From an uncultured Planctomycetota bacterium (lineage in GTDB: Bacteria > Planctomycetota > UBA1135 > GCA-002686595), in contig CAITGX010000061.1 of NCBI GenBank assembly GCA_903892045.1, positions 1-49,305 of the forward strand: a stretch of 49,305 bases of DNA. Reading direction: 5' to 3'. The notes under the pieces were generated by a model. That model saw nothing but the letters and a program-made list of their open reading frames with translations. It ran no database searches and was not told the DNA's origin. The translations under genes and the position numbers were made by a program. Below, in pieces: positions 27,241 to 35,014 of the stretch. Position 1 is the stretch's first letter. Every line of letters starts with the position of its first letter.

Positions 27241-27909
27241 TCACTGGACGCGCACGTTGTCCTTGTAGAAGCCGGAGAGGCGCGCATCGGGCGCCCCCTG
27301 CTCGTCCCAGAAGAGCCACGGGCCCTCGCGACGGTTGTTGACATAGCTGCCTTCCGCCATGCGCTGCCCGTTCTCGTGCCAGTACGTCCACGGCCCCTCG
27401 TTGAGCCCAAGATGCAGCAGCCCCTCGTAGCGCTTGCGGCCGTTGGGGTGGTACTCGACCCAGTCGCCCTCGCGCAGGCCCATGGCAAAGTCGCCCTCGC
27501 GCAAGAGTGCGCCGCTCTCATCCCAGTAGCGCCAGTGGCCCGTGAGCTTGCCCTCGTCGTCGTAGGCGCCTTCGCAGCGCAGCTGCCCGTTCTCGAACCA
27601 GGCCTTCATGGGCCCGACCCGCGTGGCATTCCCCTGCGCGCCGAGCCGTTCGCTGCGCTCGGTGAAGACCTGCCCGTTGGGGTGGAACTCCCGCACCTTC
27701 ACCACCGAGCCCGGCGCCGCCACGGCCGGTTCCTGCACACGTGCCACGCCGGGCGTGCCCTGGGGAGCTTCCGGCGCGCGCTCGGCTTCCGGCGCGACGC
27801 TCGAAGCCGCGCTCTGCGCGAGGGACTCGTGCTCCGTGGCGGAGGGCCGGGCCTCGGGGGCGCAACCGACGAGCAGCGCGACAGATGCGAGATGCAAACG
27901 AGGATTCAT
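27241..27909 (-). CDS. MORN-type (YwqK-like) repeat lipoprotein, second copy
   Basis: Lipobox-like LLVGC; MKAWFENGQLRCEGAYDDEGKLTGHWRYWDESGALLREGDFAMGLREGDWVEYHPNGRKRYEG repeats. Confidence 0.82.
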   Translation of the reverse strand: MNPRLHLASVALLVGCAPEARPSATEHESLAQSAASSVAPEAERAPEAPQGTPGVARVQEPAVAAPGSVVKVREFHPNGQVFTERSERLGAQGNATRVGPMKAWFENGQLRCEGAYDDEGKLTGHWRYWDESGALLREGDFAMGLREGDWVEYHPNGRKRYEGLLHLGLNEGPWTYWHENGQRMAEGSYVNNRREGPWLFWDEQGAPDARLSGFYKDNVRVQ

Positions 27910-28004
27910 GGTCTGCAAGTCTCCCCCCGAGACCCTACCGCGCGCAACCGCACTCGCCCGCTGCCTTGTGAGTTCCCCGCGCGCGCCGCTAGCTTCTGCG
28001 CCCC

Positions 28005-30122
28005 ATGGCCAGCTCCTCGACCCCCGCGCCCGCCCCCGCCCGTCCCCCCCTGCCGAGCCTCGACGCCGGCGGGCTGCGCAAGCTCGAGAGCTATCGGGCG
28101 GAGCTGGCCACGTCAGGCGCGACGGCGCGCGTCCTGCGTCCCGTGCTCGAGGACCAGCGTCGGCCCTCGGGCACCACCTACCTTGCCGCCGCACCCGCCC
28201 TGACCGCGGAACCCGTGCCGGAGTCGAACCTCAAGGTGGAACTGGAGTGGGACGGAACCTGCCAGCGCGCCCTGCTGCGACTCGGGGAAGCCGCCCACCT
28301 CTATGGCGGCGGCTCGGGCGGCGCTGGGCTGGAGCGCACCGGTCGCAGCGCGCGCCTGTGGGCCCGAGCGGGCAGCGAGAGCGAGCCGGCGAGTGAAGCG
28401 CCGCACGTGCATCCGCTCGTGCTGGCCCTGCGCGTCGATGGCAGTGCGCTCGCCGCGTTCGCCGACAGCGCGCGCGACGGAACGCTGCGCTGCGGCACTT
28501 CCGAGTTCGAGTTCACGCTCGAGGCCGAGCCCTTCGACCTGTGGATCGTCGAGGCTGCGGACGTCCGCGTCGCGCTCGCAGCGCTGCGCGAGCTGCTCGG
28601 GCCATGCGCGCTCCCGCCGCAGTGGGCTCTCGGGCACCAGCACCTCGTGCGTGGCGTGGACAGTGCCAGCGCGCTGCTCGAGCACGCGCGCCGCCTGCGC
28701 GCGCGGCACCTACCCTGTGACGTGCTGCGACTCGACGACGCTGTGCTCGAGCGCGGCCGCCCCTTCACGTGGTCTCGCAATGGCTTCGAGGAGCCGGCGC
28801 GAGCGCTCGACGAGCTGCGCGAGGCTGGTTTCCATGCGCTCATTCCGCTCGAGCCCGCGCTGCCCGTGGGCAAGCACTATCCAGCCCACAAGAGCGGGCT
28901 CGACGGCGAGCACTTCGTGCTCGACTCCAGGGGGCACGCCCTGCGCGCGCGCGCCGAGCATGGTGCGAGCTCGTTCCCGGACTTCTCGCAAGAATCCGCG
29001 CGCGGCTGGTGGGCTTCGCTCGCGGAGAAGCATGCCGAGAGCGGGCTAGACGGCTACTGGAGCGACACCAATCTCCCCCACCTGCCGGCGGTTCCCTGCG
29101 GCAGCTTGCCGCCCGAGGCGCTCCATCGCGGACAGGGCGGCGGTGCCCACGCGCGCTTCCACAACGCGACGGCACGCCACTGGTCCGCGGCGACGCGCGA
29201 CGGCCTGTCGCAGGCCCGCCCGACGCTGCGGCCCTTCGTCCTCTCGCGCGGCGCGGACCTCGGCAGCGCACGCGGCGCAGCCACGTGGGTCGCTTCTCAG
29301 CGCGCGAGCTGGGAAGAACTGCGAACCCAGCTGGCGCGCGTGCTCTCCCTCGGCCTGTGCGGCCAGCCCATCGCGGGCATCGAGGTCGGTGGACGTCACG
29401 GAACGCCGAGTCCGGAGCTGCTCGCCCGCTGGCACGAGCTCGCGGCCCTCCTGCCGCTCGCACTCGATGCGGGACGCGAGCTCTTCGGCCACGGCCAGGA
29501 AGCCGACCGCGCCATCAAGGCCGCGCTCGAGCGCCGCATGCGCTTCCTGCCCACGCTGGCGAGCCTCGCGCTCGACGCGCACCGCACGGGCCTGCCCATC
29601 GTGCGGCCGATGTTCCTCGCCGATCCGGCCGATCGTGCGCTGCGCGAGCTCGACGACCAGTTCCTGCTCGGGGAGGACGTCGTCGTCGCCCCCGTGCTCC
29701 AGCCCACCGCTACCCAGCGCACGGTCGTGCTGCCTTCGAGCCCGTCGGGCGGCTGGTTTCTCTTCGACGGCGGCCGGGACCTGCTGCCCGCGGGCCGCTA
29801 CACGGTCGAGGCTCCCCTGGGTCGCACGCCGATCTTCGTACGCGCCGGACGCATCCTCGTCACGCGCCCCGTCGCGCCCCACGTCGCGGCGCAGCGCGAG
29901 GAGGACCCGGAGCTGCACGTCTACTTCGATCCGCGCCAGCGCGCGGTCGGCTCGCTGCACGAGGACGACGGCGAGTCGAGTGCAGTCCGCGCCACCACGA
30001 CGGAGTTCAGCGCACGGCTCGCGCGCGGCCGCGTCGTGATCGATGCCTTCGCGGACGGACGCGAGGTCGTCGATCGCGCATGGCACGTGCACGCGCACGG
30101 GCTGCCGGCCGTCAGGAACTGA
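28005..30122 (+). CDS. glycoside hydrolase family 31 homolog
   Basis: LPPQWALGHQHL, GLDGYWSDTNLP, RPFVLSRGADLGSARGAATW, HGTPSPELLARWHEL, RPMFLADPADRALRELDDQFLLGEDVVVAPVL. Confidence 0.88.
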   Translation: MASSSTPAPAPARPPLPSLDAGGLRKLESYRAELATSGATARVLRPVLEDQRRPSGTTYLAAAPALTAEPVPESNLKVELEWDGTCQRALLRLGEAAHLYGGGSGGAGLERTGRSARLWARAGSESEPASEAPHVHPLVLALRVDGSALAAFADSARDGTLRCGTSEFEFTLEAEPFDLWIVEAADVRVALAALRELLGPCALPPQWALGHQHLVRGVDSASALLEHARRLRARHLPCDVLRLDDAVLERGRPFTWSRNGFEEPARALDELREAGFHALIPLEPALPVGKHYPAHKSGLDGEHFVLDSRGHALRARAEHGASSFPDFSQESARGWWASLAEKHAESGLDGYWSDTNLPHLPAVPCGSLPPEALHRGQGGGAHARFHNATARHWSAATRDGLSQARPTLRPFVLSRGADLGSARGAATWVASQRASWEELRTQLARVLSLGLCGQPIAGIEVGGRHGTPSPELLARWHELAALLPLALDAGRELFGHGQEADRAIKAALERRMRFLPTLASLALDAHRTGLPIVRPMFLADPADRALRELDDQFLLGEDVVVAPVLQPTATQRTVVLPSSPSGGWFLFDGGRDLLPAGRYTVEAPLGRTPIFVRAGRILVTRPVAPHVAAQREEDPELHVYFDPRQRAVGSLHEDDGESSAVRATTTEFSARLARGRVVIDAFADGREVVDRAWHVHAHGLPAVRN

Positions 30123-30702
30123 CGTCGCCGGGCTCGACGCCTTCGATCGCGGGCAACATCAGCCACGCATCGAAGGCCGGGAAGTCGTGCAGGGCGAGCG
30201 TGGCTCGCGCCACGACGTGCTCCTCGTCCGCAGTGCGCGGAAAGGCCGGCGCGAAGCCGGACTTCAGCCCCTGACAGCCCTCGGAGCGCGTGGACGTGCG
30301 CCGCGGAAAGACCTCGCGCACCGCGCAGTCGAGCGAACCACCGATCAGGTTCCCGACCTCGAGCAGCGCATCCTTCGTGGCGCGTTCCATGTCGCGATCC
30401 TTGCGGCGCGCGGCGACCACGTCGTCCGCCATCATCATCAGGTAGCAGGCCATCGCGATCGCCTCGGGGAGCGGGACCAGCAAGGCACCGTGCCGCAGCG
30501 TCCCGTCCACCGTCACGCCGAAGCGGAACGCCACGTGCACGGCCTTCTCGCCGGCCACGCGCTGTCGCGCGCGCGCCACCTCGACCTGCGAGCACAGGAG
30601 CGGCCGGTCGAGCAGCATCGAGAGATCCTCGGCGAGCTTGTTGAAGCACTGCTGCACGAGCCGGCGATCGAGGGCTTGCTGACGATCGAGAGTGGCTTGC
30701 AT
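30112..30702 (-). CDS. CheX/CheC-like protein (chemotaxis phosphatase superfamily)
   Basis: ExxN motif in ATKDALLEVGNLIGGSLDC; adjacent to other chemotaxis genes. Confidence 0.6.
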   Translation of the reverse strand: MQATLDRQQALDRRLVQQCFNKLAEDLSMLLDRPLLCSQVEVARARQRVAGEKAVHVAFRFGVTVDGTLRHGALLVPLPEAIAMACYLMMMADDVVAARRKDRDMERATKDALLEVGNLIGGSLDCAVREVFPRRTSTRSEGCQGLKSGFAPAFPRTADEEHVVARATLALHDFPAFDAWLMLPAIEGVEPGDVSS

Positions 30703-30715
30703 GGTGACGGTCCTC

Positions 30716-31234
30716 CTAGGAGTGGAGCGGGACGTCCCGGCGCCAGAGTTCGACGGAGACCAGCCCCTGCTGGAGCCGGTACACCAGCGCGCCGCACGCG
30801 GGGCCGGGCACCTGCGCGCCGACATCCTTCATGAAGGGGATGCTGAGGTCGAACTTGCCGAGCGGATCGAGCACGTTCGTCTTCACGTGGCCCGTGACCA
30901 TGTTGGCGCACTCCTTGAGCGCATCGTTCACCTCCTCGACCGCCAGCGCGGTGGAGTCGTCGAGCATCAGGAGCCCGCGCGCGATGTCGTGAGCGCCGTC
31001 CGCGGTGCAGCGAAACACGACCTGCCCCGAGATCGCGCCGCGGAACTCGACCACGGCCTCGCGATCGAAGCTCGCGCGCACGCCAATCTTCTCGAGTGTC
31101 GCCACCGGACTGCGGTGCTCGGCGAGCGCCTCGAAGGCGAACACCATGGAGGAGAACACCTCGTCGACCGCCCGCTCGAGCGCCGCGAGCAGCTCCGCGT
31201 CGCCCGGAAGAGCCTGCGAAGTCGGCTCAGCCAA
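30716..31234 (-). CDS. CheX-like chemotaxis phosphatase
   Basis: VEFRGAISGQVVFRCTADGAHDIARGLL and ExxN in VNDALKECANMVTGHVKTNV. Confidence 0.75.
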   Translation of the reverse strand: MAEPTSQALPGDAELLAALERAVDEVFSSMVFAFEALAEHRSPVATLEKIGVRASFDREAVVEFRGAISGQVVFRCTADGAHDIARGLLMLDDSTALAVEEVNDALKECANMVTGHVKTNVLDPLGKFDLSIPFMKDVGAQVPGPACGALVYRLQQGLVSVELWRRDVPLHS

Positions 31235-31601
31235 GGTACGCCTCCAGCGCGGCGCGGATCGATTCCGGCGTGAAGGGCTTGGTGACGTAGCCGTTGGCGC
31301 CGAGTGCGAGGGCGTTGTTCATCATCGCCTCGCCGCCTTCGGTCGTGACCATGATCATCGGCAGCGATTCCTTCGCGCGCGTGGCACGCACGGCCTTCAC
31401 GAAGTCGACGCCGTTCATCTCCGGCATGTTGATGTCGGACAGGATCAGGTCGATGTCGGGATCGCTCGCGAGGCGCGCCATGCCCTCGACGCCGTTGCCG
31501 GCCTCGACCACGCTGGCACAGGGGATTTCGGCCTGGCGCAGGACTCGGGTGATGATCTTCCGCATCGTGGCGGAGTCGTCGACGATCAGGACCTTGTTCA
31601 T
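31227..31601 (-). CDS. cheY: CheY-type response regulator
   Basis: VLIVDDSATMRKII, LILSDINMPEMNG, IMVTTEG, YVTKPFTPE. Confidence 0.95.
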   Translation of the reverse strand: MNKVLIVDDSATMRKIITRVLRQAEIPCASVVEAGNGVEGMARLASDPDIDLILSDINMPEMNGVDFVKAVRATRAKESLPMIMVTTEGGEAMMNNALALGANGYVTKPFTPESIRAALEAYLG

Positions 31602-31755
31602 CGTCTGGGTGCTCTCGTGCTAGGGGTTGGCCGCCCCCGACGCGTGCAGCACCGCGACATGCGGCGCGCGCGTCCTTGGGCGTGCTTCCCTCCTCGGAGC
31701 GCCGCGATTCACTTCTGAAACGCCGCAGCGGATTTCCGCAGGAATTCGCCGCGGA

Positions 31756-32226
31756 TCACGGCAGGGCGGAAAAGACCTGCAGGCGCAGCGGCCAGCCGCG
31801 GAAGGACAGCGCCTGCTCGTGCGCGAGCGCGCTGCGATCGAGCGGCAACTCCAGCGGTGCGCGGCACGGCAGGGCGAGCTCGTTGCGCCCGGGCAGGACG
31901 GCCTTCAGGTTGCCGCCGAAGATGTTGACCAGCTCGAAGAGCGTCGCGTCGATCTCCGATGCCGAGAGTTCCTCGTGCGGCTTGCCGAGCAGGCTCGCCG
32001 CAAACTCGGTGGCGGTTCCGCGCGGGCACGAGAGCACCACGGCCCCGCACCAGTCCCCGCGAATCGAGACGCAGAAGCGCTCCACCGCAGCAGCGGCGAG
32101 TTCCGCATCGCAAGCCGCGCTCGCGGTGCGCAGCGGCTCGCCGAGGGCGGCACTCCAGACCTGCTCGAAGAGCTGCGAGATGGCGCGGGCGAGATCCACT
32201 CCGGCGGCCGTCGGTGCCGTGCCCAT
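31756..32226 (-). CDS. CheX/CheC-like chemotaxis phosphatase
   Basis: ExxN in EIDATLFELVNIFGGNLKAVLPG; start overlaps the cheR stop codon. Confidence 0.68.
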   Translation of the reverse strand: MGTAPTAAGVDLARAISQLFEQVWSAALGEPLRTASAACDAELAAAAVERFCVSIRGDWCGAVVLSCPRGTATEFAASLLGKPHEELSASEIDATLFELVNIFGGNLKAVLPGRNELALPCRAPLELPLDRSALAHEQALSFRGWPLRLQVFSALP

Positions 32227-33053
32227 CAAGCTGCCTTCAGCCGGTAGCAGGCCGTGTGCAGGGTGTCGGACGCGAAGTTGTCGTCGACATTGATCGTCGT
32301 CTCGGCCGTGCCGAGGAACAGGTACCCGTCCGGGCGCAGCACGCGTCGCATGTTGCCGAGGATCGAGCGCTTGGTCGGAACGTCGAAGTAGATCATCACG
32401 TTGCGCAGCATGATGAGGTCGAACGGCCCCATCGGAGGGAACGTCTTCGAGGCGAGGTTGAACTCGCGCCACTGGATCATCGAGCGCAGCGAGGAGTCGA
32501 CCTGCCACTCGAGCCCGTGCTTGCGGAAGTACTTCACGAGCAGGGGCGCCGGCAGGCCGCGGTTCACCTCGAGCTGGCTGTAGATGCCCTCGCGCGCCTT
32601 GGCGAGCACCTGCGTCGAGATGTCGGTGGCGAGGAACTCGACGCGCCAGCCGGCGAGCTCGGGGAAGTTCTCGCGCAACAGCATCGCCATCGAGTAGGGC
32701 TCCTGGCCACTCGACGCGGCGGCGCACCAGATCGAGAGCTTCTTCTCCGCGCGTCGACGCTCGATGAGCTCGGGGAACACCTTGCGCTTGAGATGCTCGA
32801 AGGGCTGCACGTCGCGGAAGAACGACGTCTCGTTGGTGGTCATGGCGTCGACCACGCGCGTCAGCAGCGCAGGATTGCGCCGCGTGCGCAGCTCGGCGAC
32901 GAGCGTGGAGATCGTCCCCAGCCCGAGCTGGTGAGCAACGGGCCCAAGGCGCGTCTCGACGAGATACTCCTTGCCCGCATCGAGCACAATCGCCGCCTCG
33001 GCCCGGATCAGGTCGGCCACGAAGCGGAATTCCTCGGCACTGATCCCCATCAC
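32226..33053 (-). CDS. cheR: chemotaxis protein methyltransferase CheR
   Basis: TNETSFFRDVQPFEHLKRKVFPELIE, IWCAAASSGQEPYSMAMLL, FLATDISTQVLAKAREGIYS, FDLIMLRNVMIYFD. Confidence 0.96.
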   Translation of the reverse strand: MMGISAEEFRFVADLIRAEAAIVLDAGKEYLVETRLGPVAHQLGLGTISTLVAELRTRRNPALLTRVVDAMTTNETSFFRDVQPFEHLKRKVFPELIERRRAEKKLSIWCAAASSGQEPYSMAMLLRENFPELAGWRVEFLATDISTQVLAKAREGIYSQLEVNRGLPAPLLVKYFRKHGLEWQVDSSLRSMIQWREFNLASKTFPPMGPFDLIMLRNVMIYFDVPTKRSILGNMRRVLRPDGYLFLGTAETTINVDDNFASDTLHTACYRLKAA

Positions 33054-34144
33054 GCCCCCCTCGCGTAAGTGCCGCGCGACTCGCGCACGCGACGGTCCAC
33101 TTCACCCGCCAGCTGCCGCAGCGGCAGGACCGCATCGGCGAGTCCCGCGCGCACCACGGCACCTGGCATGCCCCAGACGACACTCGAGGGCTCGTCTTGA
33201 GCGAGCACGAGGCCGCCTGCATTTCCGATCACTTCGGCGCCGAGCATCCCGTCCTGCCCCATGCCGGTCAGGATCAGGCACATCGCGTTGCCGCCGTAGG
33301 TCGCGGCGACCGACCGGAAGAGCACGTCGACCGCGGGTCGACAGAAGTTCTCCGGCGCGCCTTGATGCAAGGTCACGCTGACGGCGCCCTCGGCGCGTCG
33401 CGTTTCCATGTGATAGTCGCCCGGCGCGATCAGCACGCGTCCGGCGCTGACGAGGTCGCCCTCGGCGGCTTCCTTGACGCGCAGCTTGCAGCGCTGGTCG
33501 AGGTTCTGCGCCAAGTTGGCCGTGAAGCCCGGCGGCATGTGCTGCACGAGCACGATCGGCACGGGAAAGTCGGCCGGAATCGCGGGCAGGAACTCCGCCA
33601 GCGCGTTGGGACCGCCGGTCGAGACGCCGACGGCGAGGACCTCGATGCGCAGGCGCGGCTTGCTGCGGGGAGCACGCGGCGTCGCGGACTCCGGAACCGC
33701 TCGCGCAAGCCCGGCTTGCAGGGCCGCCATCGCCGGCATGCTCGAGCGCGCCCGCACGCGGGCGAGCAGCTCGGCTCCGAAGCTGCGTGCGCCGACGCAC
33801 AGCGCCGCATCGCTCGTCGGCCGGGTGAGCGTGTCGTCCGCACCCGCTGTCAGCGACTGCGCCAGCGCCGCTCGGCCATCCGCGCTGTCGTGAGCGAGCG
33901 CGACGATGCGGGAGCGCGGAAAGCCGCGGCGCAGCTTGGCCAGCGAGTCGCGCCAGTCTTCCTCGGCCATGCACAGGTCGAGCACCACGACATCGGGACT
34001 GGCGTCTGCGCACTTCGCGAGCGCGAGGGCCGTGGCGCCCACCGAGGCGCACAGCTCGACGTCCTCCGCCGCGGCGAGTCCATCCTTGAGGACCTTGCGC
34101 GCGAGCGCCGAGTCGTCGATCACGGCCACACGCAGGCTCGCCAT
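33050..34144 (-). CDS. cheB: chemotaxis response regulator protein-glutamate methylesterase CheB
   Basis: GVSTGGPNALAEFLPAIPADFPVPIVLVQHMPPGFTANLAQNLD, LIAPGDYHM, LTGMGQDGMLGAEVIGNAGG; N-terminal receiver-like domain. Confidence 0.95.
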   Translation of the reverse strand: MASLRVAVIDDSALARKVLKDGLAAAEDVELCASVGATALALAKCADASPDVVVLDLCMAEEDWRDSLAKLRRGFPRSRIVALAHDSADGRAALAQSLTAGADDTLTRPTSDAALCVGARSFGAELLARVRARSSMPAMAALQAGLARAVPESATPRAPRSKPRLRIEVLAVGVSTGGPNALAEFLPAIPADFPVPIVLVQHMPPGFTANLAQNLDQRCKLRVKEAAEGDLVSAGRVLIAPGDYHMETRRAEGAVSVTLHQGAPENFCRPAVDVLFRSVAATYGGNAMCLILTGMGQDGMLGAEVIGNAGGLVLAQDEPSSVVWGMPGAVVRAGLADAVLPLRQLAGEVDRRVRESRGTYARGA

Positions 34145-34151
34145 GGTGGTC

Positions 34152-34523
34152 CTAGCTCCCCTTGATGCCGAGGATCTGGAGCTTCTCCTCCACCATCTCG
34201 GGCGTGAAGGGCTTCATCAGGTACTCGTTGGCGCCCGCGGCGAGCGCCTTGACCACCTGCTCCATCTCGGTCTCGGTGGTGACCATCATCAGCGGCAGGT
34301 CGCGCCACTCGGAGCTGGCGCGCACGCTGCGGATGAACTCGTACCCGTTCATCTCGGGCATGTTCCAGTCGACCAGCGCGATCGCCGGCAGCGGGCCGCC
34401 GCGCAGGCGCTCGAGCGCTTCCTTGCCGTGCGCGGCCTGCACCACCTCGAAGCCGAGGTTGGTGAGGATGCGCGTCAGCACGGTGCGGATGACGGCAGAA
34501 TCGTCGATGACCAGGGCTCGCAC
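34152..34523 (-). CDS. cheY: CheY-type response regulator
   Basis: ALVIDDSAVIRTVL, IALVDWNMPEMNGYEF, MMVTTETE, YLMKPFTPEM; GTG start inferred. Confidence 0.93.
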   Translation of the reverse strand: MRALVIDDSAVIRTVLTRILTNLGFEVVQAAHGKEALERLRGGPLPAIALVDWNMPEMNGYEFIRSVRASSEWRDLPLMMVTTETEMEQVVKALAAGANEYLMKPFTPEMVEEKLQILGIKGS

Positions 34524-34558
34524 GGGTTTCCTCGCTTCGCTTTCTGGGCGCCTTGGAC

Positions 34559-34996
34559 TCAGGCCTCGGAGGGCACGAGCAGGACCTTGTCGGTGTCGAG
34601 CAGCAAGAGCAACTCGCTCTCGAGCTTGGCCACACGGCTGATGAGCTCGCGCGAGATCCCGCGCAGGTTCTCGGGCGGACGCTCGAGCACCGTGTCGTCG
34701 ATCTCGACCACGTCGCCGATCTCGTCGACGAGCAGGGACACGGCACCTTCCTCGGTGCGGAGCACGACGTTCATCGAGCGTCCCCCGCCCTCGCGCGGCC
34801 CGCGGCCGAGACGCCGGCGCAGGTCGATCGCGGTCACGATCTGGCCGCGCAGGTTGATCAGGCCGCGCACGACGTCGGGCGCGAGCGGGACCGGAGTCAT
34901 CTCCTGGTCGCGCAGGACTTCCTGGACCTTGTGGACCTCGACGCCGAACAGGGCGCGGTCGAGGTAGAACGTGCAGAACTGGCGGGGCTTGCTCAT
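34559..34996 (-). CDS. cheW: chemotaxis coupling protein CheW
   Basis: FCTFYLDRALFGVEVHKVQEVLRDQEMTPVPLAPDVVRGLINLRGQIVTAIDLRRRLG, LLVDEIGDVVEI. Confidence 0.95.
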   Translation of the reverse strand: MSKPRQFCTFYLDRALFGVEVHKVQEVLRDQEMTPVPLAPDVVRGLINLRGQIVTAIDLRRRLGRGPREGGGRSMNVVLRTEEGAVSLLVDEIGDVVEIDDTVLERPPENLRGISRELISRVAKLESELLLLLDTDKVLLVPSEA

Positions 34997-35014
34997 GTGG
35001 TTTCTCCGGCCGCG

